Source: Mesorhizobium sp. NZP2298 (GTDB lineage Bacteria > Pseudomonadota > Alphaproteobacteria > Rhizobiales > Rhizobiaceae). From it: DNA of 64,000 nt. Positions 18,611 to 27,014 of this stretch are shown here, in pieces; within the stretch, counting starts at the first letter, position 1; the number at the start of each line of letters is the position of its first letter. The notes beneath the pieces are model-generated. The model did not search any database. It had not been told where the DNA came from and saw only the letters and a list, made by a program, of their open reading frames with translations. The position numbers and the translations under genes are program-made. The stretch spans positions 6,026,001 through 6,090,000 of the forward strand of contig NZ_CP033365.1 of assembly GCF_013170825.1 (NCBI RefSeq), read 5' to 3'.

Positions 18611-19180
18611 CTACCAAGCAAGAGGTTGGTTGCGGAAATCGACGAAGTGAACGCCACCTGCGCCCGAACGGGCGATCAGCGTCTCGGCAATTGCGTGGGC
18701 GCTCGTCTCTATGTCGAGCGGCGCCGCCCCATTGCCACCCATCTCCGTGCGTACCCATCCCGTCGACATGGCGATATAGGTTCGCCCGTTTCCTTTGCGG
18801 ATCGCGAAACCTTTCATCATCTGATTGAGGGCCTCGCTGCTGGCGCGATCGATCTCCCATCTGCCGCCGACATTGTCGTTGATGCTGCCCACACCCGAAG
18901 ACATCGCTGCGACAACGCCTTCGGGATCGACCAGATCGTGGAGCGCTCCAATGACGCGCAGGGGAGAAAGTGCGTTGGTGACCATGACGTCCACGAAATC
19001 CTGCGTCGGGCGGTGATCAGGTCGAACCAAGCGCGCAGTAGCTTGGCCCGTTCCTTGGCCGGGCGCTTGGCGCCAGTCCAAGAGCGCGCGCTCGGCCGCC
19101 AGAATCGCCAGCTCGACGTCGGCGGCCGCAAGATCCGCGACGCGCGCGATAACGCGCCCGTCGCCGGATACTAGAACATG
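18611..19180 (-). pseudogene. Decayed short-chain dehydrogenase/reductase (SDR)
   Basis: The C-terminal two thirds of an SDR are readable (VTNALSPLRVIGALHDLV, AAMSSGVGSINDN, GWVRTEMGG). The Rossmann glycine motif is missing and an in-frame TAG lies just upstream of 19180. The segment after RALLDWRQ is scrambled relative to normal SDRs. The catalytic YxxxK, usually YRASKAALN here, reads DRASSEALN, so both Tyr and Lys are lost. The product would be inactive even if translated. Confidence 0.65.
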
Positions 19181-19232
19181 GACGGTGCGCTTTCCGGCCT
19201 AGCCGTTACCTCCGCTAATGTGGTGGAGGCTA

Positions 19233-19703
19233 TCAAGTTGTCTGGCGCAGGCCAGCTCCCCGTCCCTGCTGAAGGCGCCCAAGCCGCGAAAGAATGCCCC
19301 CGAGGCAAGATGCCAACTGTGGACGTTGATCAATCGAATGACGAGCGCCTTCGAGCATTTGAGCCTTGGACGCAGATAAGCGATCGGAACGAAAATGACC
19401 TGTTGGCGTTCTATGCATCGTTGCTAATGACCATTCGCCAAAGGGAGGGTCGGCGTTGCAGTTCAGCCGGGGCAGCGAGAAGATCACGGAGAGGTTGGAC
19501 GAACTCAACGCGCAACGCTTCGGCATGACTTCAAACCCGCTCGGGACTTCCTCGCTGATCTCAGTGCTGGCAATCCCTTTCTTATGAGCGGCCTCCATCG
19601 CTCGATCCGCAAGGACGCCGATCGCCATCGGATCATTCGTCGCGGTTTCCGGCAGTTCTTCTGCCATCCATTTGTCGAGAAAATCGATACCGCGTGTGTT
19701 CAT
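19233..19703 (-). pseudogene. DUF768 gene, truncated and fused to unrelated sequence
   Basis: The frame opens MNTRGIDFLDKWMAEELPE, a typical start of the Mesorhizobium-associated DUF768 family, and follows it for about 55 residues (to EISEEVPSGFEV, near 19535). After that the sequence loses similarity to the copy at 26.5 kb. The first bases also carry the end of the gene that precedes DUF768 in the other copy (SELKAR, stop overlapping ATG). It is therefore a broken copy of the 26.5-26.9 kb gene pair. The 19535-19233 tail is probably non-functional. Confidence 0.55.
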
Positions 19704-19845
19704 CGAGCCTTAAGTTCGCTTGCAGTCTAAAGTTCCACCTTACTGGTGTGACTCCCGCTACCGGACACCGAAGCCCCTCCACGGGACCGTGAATGAGAGG
19801 GCCAAATCCACTCCGTCTGATCGCGAAACATGCTAATGGTCAGCC

Positions 19846-20598
19846 ATGTCCAGTTTGACGACGCCCCTGATCCGAAAACTCGAAAGCCTAGGTCAGCTTT
19901 CATCGGATGAACGCGAAAGCGTCGAAGCTATACCGCTGCTAGGTAAGCAGTTGACACCCGGTCAGCAGATTGAACTTGAAGGTGCAGAGCCGAGCCGCTG
20001 TTGTTTGGTGGTTGAGGGACTTGTGCGACGATATAGCATTGTAAGCAACGGCAATCTTCAAACGCTTTCAATTCATGTCCCTGGCGACATACCAGATCTC
20101 CAGGGCCTGCACCTTAGGACGATGGATCACACACTCGCGTCGATCGGAAGAAGCAAGATCGCCATGATAGCGCACCGCGACATTCTCGAGGTGCTCCGCA
20201 AATCACCGCGCCTGGTGAACCTGTTTTGGCGGGAGAGTTTAGTCGATGCGGCGGTCGCACGCGCCTGGGTCAAGGTGTTGGGAGGGCATGATGCGTTCGG
20301 CAGGTTAGCCCACCTCGCGTGTGAGCTCTACGTGCGCATGAACGTCATGGGCCTGGTAAGGGACAATTCTTACCCCTTGCCACTAACCCAAGTTCAGCTT
20401 GGCGAGACCGTCGGGGCGAGCGTTGTTCACATAAATCGCGTATTGAAGAAGATGCGCGCCGACCGCCTCTTGGAGCACAAGGGCGGGCGACTGATTATCA
20501 TTAACTGGGAGAGATTAAGCGAGGCGGCAGACTTCGATCCAGGCTATCTAAACCTACGGGACTACGCGTATTTGGATTTCCGACCTGCAACCGATTAG
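19846..20598 (+). CDS. Crp/Fnr-family transcriptional regulator
   Basis: 250 residues, normal for the family. Residues about 25-140 form the cyclic-nucleotide-binding-type beta roll (SRCCLVVEGLVRRYSIVSNG, IHVPGDIPDLQGL). A long dimerisation helix follows, then a winged HTH at about 175-225 (LTQVQLGETVGASVVHINRVLKKMR). No N-terminal cysteine cluster is present, so it is not an Fnr-type oxygen sensor. Effector and targets are unknown. It lies alone between decayed genes, in the left unit of the repeated region, and has no counterpart in the right unit. Confidence 0.85.
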   Translation: MSSLTTPLIRKLESLGQLSSDERESVEAIPLLGKQLTPGQQIELEGAEPSRCCLVVEGLVRRYSIVSNGNLQTLSIHVPGDIPDLQGLHLRTMDHTLASIGRSKIAMIAHRDILEVLRKSPRLVNLFWRESLVDAAVARAWVKVLGGHDAFGRLAHLACELYVRMNVMGLVRDNSYPLPLTQVQLGETVGASVVHINRVLKKMRADRLLEHKGGRLIIINWERLSEAADFDPGYLNLRDYAYLDFRPATD

Positions 20599-20839
20599 CC
20601 TCGCGGAAATCCTGTAGCGAAGCAGGCCGTAAGTCTCCTCGCCGCGCAAGTGCTTCACCCGGCCACTTCATTCCCTTCGGTGCCGGCCGGCTTCCAGACT
20701 GTCGGCGACATCGCGAGGTAGTGTGCGCCGATGGCACTGACCAGACCAAAGTCTGACACGAGCGCGCAAAGGTCCAAGCTCAGGGAACATTTCATGCAAA
20801 CAGAGATTTACGGCGGCCCAAGCTGATGCGAGCCCTGCC

Positions 20840-21094
20840 ATGCCGTTGTCGTTTGAATTGCGCGATCAACTTTTCGAGCTTCGTTGCCCGACCTGTTCCC
20901 ATCCAACCCTCAGAAAAGGTTCCTGGGTGACGACCATCCGCAATTTTAAATGCGCGAGGTGCGGAGCAAAGGTTCAGCTCGGCTACCAAGAGAAGGTCAA
21001 GATGTTCGAGCAGTGCGTCAAGGAAGCGGTCAACTCGTCAGCTGGTCAACAATCCGCCAACGAACCTAAACCCGTGTTGGACAGTTCGCTATGA
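20840..21094 (+). CDS. Small zinc-ribbon-like protein
   Basis: 84 residues with two CxxC pairs (RCPTCSH and KCARCGA) about 22 residues apart, a probable zinc ribbon, and a Gln/Ser-rich tail. The TGA overlaps the next ATG by 4 bases, indicating coupling to the following (frameshifted) zinc gene. It may bind nucleic acid or protein; no specific function can be assigned. Confidence 0.55.
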   Translation: MPLSFELRDQLFELRCPTCSHPTLRKGSWVTTIRNFKCARCGAKVQLGYQEKVKMFEQCVKEAVNSSAGQQSANEPKPVLDSSL

Positions 21095-21285
21095 CAAAAC
21101 CATCCGATCTCGGACCGCCGCTCCCCGGCAATCCGCACGGGGCGGACCGGCCAATAAGGGTCTCGACAATTTCTACAGCTGCGCCGTCTGTGAGCAGAAG
21201 GTCTACCGGCGCGACTTTCGCCACGTGATGTGGCACGAACAGCCAGAGCACGCGCCGCTGGATCTCGAAGGGCTTTCGAGCAGTA
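21091..21285 (+). pseudogene. Frameshifted copy of the small zinc protein at 28926-29144
   Basis: Starts MTKPSDLGPPLPGNPHG, parallel to the intact copy MTKLSDLGPPIPGERHG, then shifts frame near 21150. The rest (DNFYSCAVCEQKVYRRDF and HVMWHEQPEHAPL) continues in another frame with the CxxC and HxxxxxH zinc ligands conserved. No intact product is possible. Confidence 0.65.
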
Positions 21286-21400
21286 ATTTGCTTGTCTCAG
21301 CCCAGGGGATGACGACAATCACTGAAGGGGTGGAAACTGCCATAACCTTCGAAAGACGTCCGCGCTTGATCAGCGTAGGCTTTTCACACGACTTCTTCAT
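21203..21400 (-). pseudogene. Degenerate RiPP-precursor-like peptide gene (copy A)
   Basis: From ATG 21400 the peptide reads MKKSCEKPTLIKRGRLSK and is closely related to the 34-residue peptide at 29208-29312. Its Tyr5 is Cys and Thr20 is Met. A one-base deletion near the original stop removes it and extends the frame by about 30 unrelated residues (65 aa in all). It lies convergent with a frameshifted zinc gene, as in the intact copy. Most likely a decaying duplicate. Confidence 0.5.
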
Positions 21401-21616
21401 GTGATGTCCTCGCTTTTTTCCCTCAGTGCGAAATTTGTTCGAGCTGGCAATTTTTGTCAATCCGGCCTCGCCTCGGCCAATGCCGGCATTCGGGGAAACG
21501 AAAGCTCGCAGTCTGGCTCCTGTTTGTCCGGGGCGGTCGAGGAGACGCCCTCGAATTCGAGGCGGTGTCGCTACCACCCTTGGCTAGGCCGCACAGCCGG
21601 TGCACGCCGGCAGGCA

Positions 21617-23575
21617 CTACTCGTTTTGTAATATCTCGGTAACCTTTGCTGCTAGCTTTTCCATGACGAACGGCTTGGTGAGCACGTGCATGCCCGGGGC
21701 GAGATGTCCGTTTCCAACCGCGGCGTTCTCCGCGTAGCCGGTGATGAAGAGTATCTTCAAACCGGCGTGGATTTCTCGCGCTGCGTCCGCGAGTTGACGC
21801 CCATTCATGCCTCCGGGAAGACCCACGTCGGTGATGAGCAGATCGATCGCTTCGCCGGCACGAAGAGCCTGCAGGCCGGTGGCGCCATTTCCCGCTTCGA
21901 TTGTGCGATAGCCGGAATCGGACAGCACTTCGCAGATCAGCATTCGAATGAGGGGCTCATCGTCCACCACCAAAACCGTGCCGCCGCTACCTTGATGGGC
22001 AGGCTCATCAACCATTTTCTCGCCTTCCTCTGCCTTGCCGCTGAGCCAATGACGCGGGAGGTACATCGCCACGGTCGTCCCTTTGCCGACCTCTGTATAA
22101 ATGCGCACTTGCCCATTGGACTGGCGGACGAAGCCATAAATCATGGAAAGCCCAAGCCCCGTGCCTTCTCCTGTGGGCTTTGTCGTAAAGAATGGATCGA
22201 ATGCACGAGCCACGACATCTGGCGGCATGCCTGTGCCAGTGTCGCTCACGCTGACCTGGATGTATTGTCCAGGACGCATATCGCGCTCCTTTGCAATCTG
22301 GTCGTCCACCCATTTGTTCGCCGTCTCAATCGTGATCCGCCCTCCATCCGGCATAGCGTCCTTGGCGTTGATGCAGAGGTTCAGGATTGCGTTCTCAAGC
22401 TGGTTTGCGTCGCAGATCGTGGTCCAGAGGCCAATGGCAAGCGCCGTTTCCATTTCGATCGTTGGCCCGATCGTGCGGCGGATCATCTCCTCCATGCCTG
22501 TGACCAGATCATTTGCATTGGTGGGCTTCGGATCGAGCGTCTGTCTTCGGGCGAAGGCCAGGAGCCGGTGCGTGAGCGCGGCAGCTCTTTTCGCCGCTCC
22601 CTGAGCCGACGTGATGTAGCGAGGAAGCTCATCGACACGCCCTTGGGCCAAACGCGTTTTCAGCAGGTCCAGGCTTCCTGAGATTCCAGTCAGCAAGTTG
22701 TTGAAATCATGCGCCAGACCGCCGGTCAGTTGACCGATCGCCTCCATTTTCTGCGCCTGGAACAACTGCTCTCGGGATTGCTCCAGCTGGCGCTGAATTT
22801 CCATTCGCTCTGTTAGGTCGCGAGTGACCTTTGCGAATCCGACAAGCTGGCCACTGTCGTCACGAATGGCGTCAACGATCACGTTCGCCCAGAACTGGGT
22901 TCCGTTCTTGCGGACTCTCCACCCTTCAGCTTCATAACGGCCCTCCCTAGCCGCCGCCTCTAAGACTCGTTGCGGCAGACCGGCCTCGCGATCCTCAATT
23001 GTATAGAAGGTCGAAAAATGCTGCCCCAATATCTCAGCGGCGCTATAGCCTTTGATGCGTTCGGCCCCGGTGTTCCAGTTCGTGATCTTGCCTTCTGGGT
23101 CAAGCATGTAAATGGCGTAATCTGTCACGCCCTGCACCAGGAGCCGAAAGCGGCGCTCGCCCTCCAAGGCCGCGAGCTGCATCTCACGATGGTGCGTGAT
23201 ATCGCGGGTGACTTTGGCGAAGCCGGCGAGTTTTCCGTTCTCGAAAATCGGGTCGATTACCACCATCGCCCAGAACCGCCTGCCATCTTTACGAACGCGC
23301 CAGCCTTCGGCGTGAAATCTGCCCTCCTCTGCGGCCTGTTTCAGCGCCACCTCCGGCACTCCCGCGGCCCGATCCTCTTCTGTGTAGAAACGCGAGAAGT
23401 GTTCGCCGATGATCTCACCGGCGGTGTATCCCTTGATGCGCTCCGCGCCAGTGTTCCAGCTCTGAATCCTGCCGTCGGTGTCGAGCATGAATATCGCATA
23501 GTCCACGACACTTTGAACCAGTTGCTCTGCAGCGGTCTGAGAAAGCTTTAGGTTTCTGTGGTCGTTGTTAGGCAT
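21617..23575 (-). CDS. PAS-PAS hybrid sensor histidine kinase with C-terminal receiver
   Basis: 652 residues, soluble. Two tandem PAS domains (about 15-128 and 143-255) share NTGAERIKGY and GWRVRK and probably arose by internal duplication. The HisKA domain has the phosphoacceptor in GGLAHDFNNLL (His289), followed by an ATPase domain (NAKDAMPDGG, DTGTGM, GEGTGLGLSMIYGFVRQ). A receiver domain follows (TVLVVDDEPLIRM, LLITDVGLPGG with Asp583, LTKPF with Lys634). This is the layout of cytoplasmic hybrid kinases common in rhizobia. It separates the RiPP-like block from the ArsR block of the left duplicated unit and has no counterpart in the right one. Confidence 0.9.
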   Translation of the reverse strand: MPNNDHRNLKLSQTAAEQLVQSVVDYAIFMLDTDGRIQSWNTGAERIKGYTAGEIIGEHFSRFYTEEDRAAGVPEVALKQAAEEGRFHAEGWRVRKDGRRFWAMVVIDPIFENGKLAGFAKVTRDITHHREMQLAALEGERRFRLLVQGVTDYAIYMLDPEGKITNWNTGAERIKGYSAAEILGQHFSTFYTIEDREAGLPQRVLEAAAREGRYEAEGWRVRKNGTQFWANVIVDAIRDDSGQLVGFAKVTRDLTERMEIQRQLEQSREQLFQAQKMEAIGQLTGGLAHDFNNLLTGISGSLDLLKTRLAQGRVDELPRYITSAQGAAKRAAALTHRLLAFARRQTLDPKPTNANDLVTGMEEMIRRTIGPTIEMETALAIGLWTTICDANQLENAILNLCINAKDAMPDGGRITIETANKWVDDQIAKERDMRPGQYIQVSVSDTGTGMPPDVVARAFDPFFTTKPTGEGTGLGLSMIYGFVRQSNGQVRIYTEVGKGTTVAMYLPRHWLSGKAEEGEKMVDEPAHQGSGGTVLVVDDEPLIRMLICEVLSDSGYRTIEAGNGATGLQALRAGEAIDLLITDVGLPGGMNGRQLADAAREIHAGLKILFITGYAENAAVGNGHLAPGMHVLTKPFVMEKLAAKVTEILQNE

Positions 23576-23702
23576 CAGACTCTATCTAGTGCTTTGCAAT
23601 CACAAAGCCACCACGCGGTGGAGGTCCCAATCAAAATCCCGCGCAGCAGTCGACGAGCCTGCAGGGGCGCTACGAGGGCGGCGTGCGGCGGTGTGCAAAG
23701 CT

Positions 23703-24104
23703 TTACGGTCGCTGTGTGGTGACAAGCAATAGATCGGGAAGGCTGTCGTTTTGGACCAGATCATCAAGCATCCGGATTACAGCCGCGGCCTCCTCCGACT
23801 TGCATGAATAGTAGCGCCAAATGCCTTCGGCACGGTATTCGAGAATGCCTTGCTCGAGCAGAATGCCGAGATGCTGGCACATGGCGGAATTGCTGAGGTC
23901 CATTTCCAGGGCGAGGTCGCCCACGCTTTTCTCACCGTCCATCAACTGTATGACGGTCAACAGGCGTTTGCTGTTGCCCAAGCAGGCGAGCCAGCGAGCT
24001 GCGACCTTTGCCTGATTTCGAAGGTGAGTTTGCCCAGCCGGCGCCCGGTGCGCAGTCGTATCGGCGCGAATTTCCGCCAATCGCTGTTTGACGTACGAAG
24101 CCAT
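23703..24104 (-). CDS. ArsR-type winged-HTH regulator (copy A)
   Basis: 133 residues from ATG 24104 (MASYVKQRLAEIRAD); an upstream in-frame start at 24254 adds poorly conserved sequence. The core KRLLTVIQLMDGEKSVGDLALEMDLSNSAMCQHLGILLEQGILEYRAEG is a helix-turn-helix plus wing of the ArsR family. Close paralogues lie at 30073-30450 and 29418-29819. No obvious cysteine metal site is present, so it is probably not a classical metal sensor. Confidence 0.75.
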   Translation of the reverse strand: MASYVKQRLAEIRADTTAHRAPAGQTHLRNQAKVAARWLACLGNSKRLLTVIQLMDGEKSVGDLALEMDLSNSAMCQHLGILLEQGILEYRAEGIWRYYSCKSEEAAAVIRMLDDLVQNDSLPDLLLVTTQRP

Positions 24105-24254
24105 GCTTTTGCTCACCATTGCGCAGGGCGGCAAAATCTCGGCGATCGGTTTGGTTGTCAAGCTGGTTCTAAAAAAGGCAGGACTAGCAGCGCCGCAGTC
24201 TCCCCCGCTGGGAAGCATGGTTCCGCTCATGCGAGCGCGCCTGAAAGACCTCAA

Positions 24255-24460
24255 TCAAGTCCGGCCCTGTTTTAGAATACGGGCCTCGCGGACGATCGAA
24301 GAATGGTCATTTCCGACTATTGCTATGATGTCCCTGACTTGCGCCTGCGAAATTCCTGTCTCGCGCGCCATCTTGCAGCCGCGAGGAGCGACTTTACCCG
24401 GTCGACTATTGCGTTGGCGCCCGCCGGTTTGGTAACCCGCGCGCCAAGCAGAACCAAACT
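24255..24460 (-). pseudogene. Remnants of a DUF3606 gene and a receiver gene fused by deletions
   Basis: The part from 24255 to about 24374 encodes the C-terminal half of a DUF3606 protein (KMARETGISQAQVRD), nearly identical to 30602-30784 but without its N-terminus. It is joined directly to about 20 codons of the end of a single-domain receiver (LLGARVTKPAG-like in the intact copy at 30859-31218). Two deletions relative to the intact copy explain this structure. Not functional. Confidence 0.6.
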
Positions 24461-24587
24461 CGATGACTGGTAACATGCAGTGGGCATCGTCAGTGCCTCA
24501 CCCCGCTACGCTCCCAAGCGTCCGGCGCCCGAGTCGTCGTATAAAATTGCTAGCTCCGCAAGATGAAACATCCCCCTCTGAAATGTC

Positions 24588-24618
24588 CAAAAAAGCCCGC
24601 CACCTTTCGGCAGCGGGC
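24588..24618 (-). terminator. Intrinsic terminator-like hairpin
   Basis: GCCCGC (24595-24600) pairs with GCGGGC (24613-24618). Read on the minus strand the stem is followed by TTTTTT. It is one of a family of AGCCCGY...RCGGGCT hairpins scattered through 24.5-32.4 kb. Confidence 0.6.
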
Positions 24619-24749
24619 ACAGTCAAGGGGGAACTCACACTGCATGGGCGGCAGTGTAGCCGTCTAATTTCGCAAGCTGGAAATTGTTCCGCTAAGACCC
24701 CTGCCGGTCAGCGGGCCCGAGATTTCGGAACTTGCCATCAAACATGAAA

Positions 24750-24833
24750 AGGCCCGCGCTACCTCGGCAGGAGCGCGGGCCGACCAAGATTGCAGGCCTT
24801 GGTCAGCGACGGGACCGTTGAGGACAGTCGCCG
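24750..24833 (-). ncRNA. Candidate stress-induced small RNA (about 85 nt)
   Basis: An EcfG-type promoter at 24840-24864 points into this segment, which ends in a 10-bp perfect stem (24751-24760 with 24772-24781) followed by TTTT on the minus strand, an excellent intrinsic terminator. Just before it is a second perfect hairpin, GACCAAG - 9 nt - CTTGGTC (24782-24804). No ORF with a ribosome site fits inside. Promoter, structured body and terminator together support a free-standing RNA. Expression is not proven. Confidence 0.45.
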
Positions 24834-24839
24834 TCTTCC

Positions 24840-24864
24840 AACCCGCCAAAGGTTGGTTGGTTCC
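24840..24864 (-). promoter_or_regulatory. EcfG-type promoter (GGAAC-N16-GGTT)
   Basis: On the minus strand GGAAC (24864-24860) is followed after 16 bases by GGTT (24843-24840). Alphaproteobacterial general-stress sigma factors read GGAAC-N16/17-CGTT, so one base of the -10 differs. It lies just downstream of a terminator hairpin and directs transcription into the candidate small RNA. Confidence 0.5.
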
Positions 24865-24879
24865 TGCGCCGGAAAACAA

Positions 24880-24905
24880 AGCCCGCCACCGTGAGGTGAC
24901 GGGCT
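24880..24905 (-). terminator. Terminator hairpin after the small secreted protein gene
   Basis: AGCCCG...CGGGCT (24880-24885 with 24900-24905) with an inner CACC/GGTG pairing, followed on the minus strand by TTTGTTTT. It lies 22 bases after the stop of the 24928-25221 gene. Confidence 0.65.
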
Positions 24906-24927
24906 AGCGACCGGCGATGCGCTTTAA

Positions 24928-25221
24928 TCAGTTTGCGCCGCCGAGCTGCTTGGTCATTTTGCAGAAATTGTCATGCGACTTGGCAATGGCCTCGTCTCCG
25001 CATTCCTTCATAATGCCCGCGCGGTCTTCTTCCTTCATGGCCATCCAGGCGGCCTTGAATTCCGCCTCGGACTTCATTGTCTTCATGCCGGCATCGGTGA
25101 AGAACGGCGACATTTTCGCCGGATCGTCGAGCGCCGACGTCCCGGTGCTGGCGCCTGCGAGCGCCGATCCTGTAATCATTGCGAGCGACATTGCGCCCAT
25201 AGTTATCATCTTGAAGTTCAT
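24928..25221 (-). CDS. Small exported protein, unknown function
   Basis: 97 residues from ATG 25221, with AGGAGG 8 bases upstream. The N-terminus is a signal peptide (MNFKMITMGAMSLAMITGSALA, cleavage near ALAGA). The mature part is helical and charged, with two cysteines (KECGDE and NFCKM) that could form a disulfide. An EcfG-type promoter (25421-25445) lies about 200 bases upstream and a terminator hairpin follows. It is probably a periplasmic stress protein; no biochemical role can be assigned. Confidence 0.7.
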   Translation of the reverse strand: MNFKMITMGAMSLAMITGSALAGASTGTSALDDPAKMSPFFTDAGMKTMKSEAEFKAAWMAMKEEDRAGIMKECGDEAIAKSHDNFCKMTKQLGGAN

Positions 25222-25420
25222 GGAAAATTCCTCCTGTTGAGGGCCGCCCATAGAGCAGCTTGTTCCATCAACTCCGTTCTCGATGAAAAGTTTCGCCCGC
25301 GATATTGCGAACCAGTCCGACAGGGGCATCTCAAGCGGGCCCGCCCCAATGGCCGAAGAAGCGGGCCCGGCCAGGAGCGAATTCCCCTAGTCGCAGCGGA
25401 GGGAATTGCCGCACTTCAAG

Positions 25421-25445
25421 AACCAGCCGACGAATATCTTGTTCC
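25421..25445 (-). promoter_or_regulatory. EcfG-type promoter for the small exported protein
   Basis: Minus strand GGAAC (25445-25441), 16-base spacer, GGTT (25424-25421). It lies between the hairpin RNA element and the exported-protein gene, pointing toward the latter. Confidence 0.5.
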
Positions 25446-25454
25446 GCTTATGCG

Positions 25455-25556
25455 CAAAAAAGCCCGCTGTTCTTTGGGGAGAGCAGCGGGCAGGTTCTGG
25501 AGTCATGCTGGGATCATCCAGCGTCGATCAACGAGCGGCGGCAGCGTTGGTTGCGG
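25455..25556 (-). repeat. Structured repeat ending in a terminator (copy A; possible RNA)
   Basis: About 100 bases closely matching 32373-32470. On the minus strand it contains a small hairpin (CTGGATGATCCCAG) and ends in GCCCGCTG (25462-25469) paired with CAGCGGGC (25484-25491), then TTTTTT. Loop-proximal bases differ between copies but pairing is kept, including a G-U. It could be the 3' end of a lost gene or a small RNA. Confidence 0.45.
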
Positions 25557-25620
25557 GAAGCTTGATCCGGCACCGGCCGACACTAGTTAACTGCCGTCAG
25601 GCCAGCGCAACACGGTCGGT

Positions 25621-25722
25621 ATGTCCTCTTTGCTTTGTATTTTAGAATACGCCGCGCTTATCGCGATCATCGCATTCGCACTATGGGTCTTCACCAAGAT
25701 CGGCGAGACAGTGATGATCTGA
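25621..25722 (+). CDS. Tiny single-span membrane protein (33 aa), first of a pair
   Basis: Reads MSSLLCILEYAALIAIIAFA then a short polar tail. One transmembrane helix fills most of the peptide. A related 34-residue peptide follows at 25795, sharing the pattern (L/I)LEYAAxxAxIAxAxW. Paralogous pairing supports a real gene, although the ribosome site is weak. Confidence 0.45.
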   Translation: MSSLLCILEYAALIAIIAFALWVFTKIGETVMI

Positions 25723-25794
25723 GTTCTCCGGACCATTCCCTTTCGGTGCGCAGGCCTATGTCTCCAATCAGTCGCATCTAGACAAAGGTCGTTC

Positions 25795-25899
25795 ATGCCC
25801 GGACTACGTCTTCTAATCGAGTACGCAGCAATCGTTGCGATGATCGCACTAGCGATATGGTTTGCCCTTCACTATTGGCGGCCCGAACAGATGATGTGA
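25795..25899 (+). CDS. Tiny single-span membrane protein (34 aa), second of a pair
   Basis: Reads MPGLRLLIEYAAIVAMIALA followed by a WRPEQMM tail. AAAGG lies about 7 bases upstream of the ATG. It shares the IEYAA-A-IA-A-W core with the 25621 peptide, so the two are tandem paralogues. Likely a membrane-inserted small protein; function unknown. Confidence 0.45.
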   Translation: MPGLRLLIEYAAIVAMIALAIWFALHYWRPEQMM

Positions 25900-25906
25900 G
25901 GCGCTA

Positions 25907-26068
25907 TCACCTTAGAGCGCGCCAGATATCAGCCCAATAGGCAGTGACGAGCGAAGCAACCGCGGCGGCCGCCATCCCCGTCACCCCCAAGGCTCCAAGG
26001 CTCCAAAGGCCCATGAGCTTCCAACGCGTCACCTCGGCCGTCACTTCCTTGACGCTGGTCATGTCGGC
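25907..26068 (-). pseudogene. C-terminal fragment of a DUF1515 protein (copy A)
   Basis: About 50 codons (ADMTSVKEVTAEVTRWKLMG, then VTGMAAAAVASLVTAYW) match the end of the DUF1515 gene at 32875-33246 almost exactly. The N-terminal half is absent. A short internal duplication (GLWSLGALG instead of GLGALG) is present. A truncated remnant. Confidence 0.65.
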
Positions 26069-26203
26069 AATACGTGCCGTTCGCCCCGGTCCACTTCACC
26101 GCCTCGGTCAGATGTTGAGCGTGCCGCCGTGCCACGGAGACAGCCCAACCCGTGCCGGTGCCGACAACCGCCGCAACAGCGATCGGTATCTGTGAGGTTC
26201 AGG

Positions 26204-26479
26204 ATGCGAAAACGACCTAAAGATCAGATGTTGTCAGCCGTTCGTGACTCAACGCTCGACATGGAAGGCGATGACCCACGGCCGGCCACGTGCATCATAG
26301 GCCTATCGACCGAAGACGGCGTCACTTCGTTCGCGTTGAGCAAGCAAGGCGCCAAGACTATGATGCTGGCGCTTCAAACCTTTCTCGACCGAACTGGAGG
26401 AGCGAGGGCGCCTAAAAGCCCGCCGGCGGTCGCTAAACGTCGAACAGGTCAGACGGATCCCGACCGATCTCGGCAATGA
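26204..26479 (+). CDS. Small hypothetical protein
   Basis: 91 residues from ATG 26204 (MRKRPKDQMLSAVRDSTLDM), with GAGG upstream; an in-frame start at 26129 lies over the DUF1515 remnant and is unlikely. A central globular part (ATCIIGLSTEDGVTSFALSK) is followed by a basic Pro-rich tail. No family recognised. Confidence 0.5.
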   Translation: MRKRPKDQMLSAVRDSTLDMEGDDPRPATCIIGLSTEDGVTSFALSKQGAKTMMLALQTFLDRTGGARAPKSPPAVAKRRTGQTDPDRSRQ

Positions 26480-26512
26480 TGTCGAGCCCGGTGCTGATAG
26501 CGACGTTGAGAA

Positions 26513-26729
26513 CTAGGGCGAGCCGCCTTCGCGGTGGTCCATTGCTTCAGCGATGACCTCGAACACGCTCGGGACTTCCTCGCTGATCTCAGTGCGGGCA
26601 ATCCCTCCTTATGGTCGCCTCCATAGCTCGGTCCGCAAGGACGCCGATCGCCATCGGATCGTCGGTAATGGTATCTGGCAGTTGTCCCGCCATCCATTTG
26701 TCGAGAAAATTGATACCGCGCGTGCTCAT
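26513..26729 (-). pseudogene. DUF768 gene with a frameshift
   Basis: Begins MSTRGINFLDKWMAGQLPD and runs about 46 codons before a premature TGA. Compared with the copy at 19.7 kb, two bases are missing near 26605. Beyond the shift, EISEEVPSVFEVIAEAMDHR continues in another frame to a TAG at 26513. The ATG overlaps the stop of the upstream gene (ATGA). Likely inactive. Confidence 0.6.
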
Positions 26730-26911
26730 CGAGCCTTAAGCTCGCTTCCCGAATTGAGTTCCAGCAACACCTGCTGGGTCGCCTCCTTGAGCCGCAACTC
26801 TCTTAGCCGCGCGGTCTTTGCTTCTCTCGCCTGCCTCTCCGCGTCGAGCACCAACCTGCTCTCGCGGTCTGCCCTCTCGATCTTTTCGCGATCCACTTTG
26901 CGCCGGCTCAT
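26726..26911 (-). CDS. Small, highly charged helical protein
   Basis: 61 residues (MSRRKVDREKIERADRESR...), rich in Arg/Glu/Lys and predicted as one long helix. Its TGA overlaps the DUF768 ATG by 4 bases. The last codons of the same gene (SELKAR) survive before the other DUF768 copy at 19.7 kb, which shows that the pair was duplicated as a unit. Function unknown. Confidence 0.55.
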   Translation of the reverse strand: MSRRKVDREKIERADRESRLVLDAERQAREAKTARLRELRLKEATQQVLLELNSGSELKAR

Positions 26912-27014
26912 AACAGCCTCCCTTTGGTCTGATGGGCCAAAAAAGTGCTGATCTGCGAAAATGTTCCCGGCGAAATTTTTCGGGTTTCACATCATTTTTT
27001 ATTGTGATGAAGGC

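Noticed and set aside
23703..24104. Arsenic or metal resistance regulator
   Set aside because: The ArsR-type fold is present but no cysteine metal site and no resistance genes are nearby.
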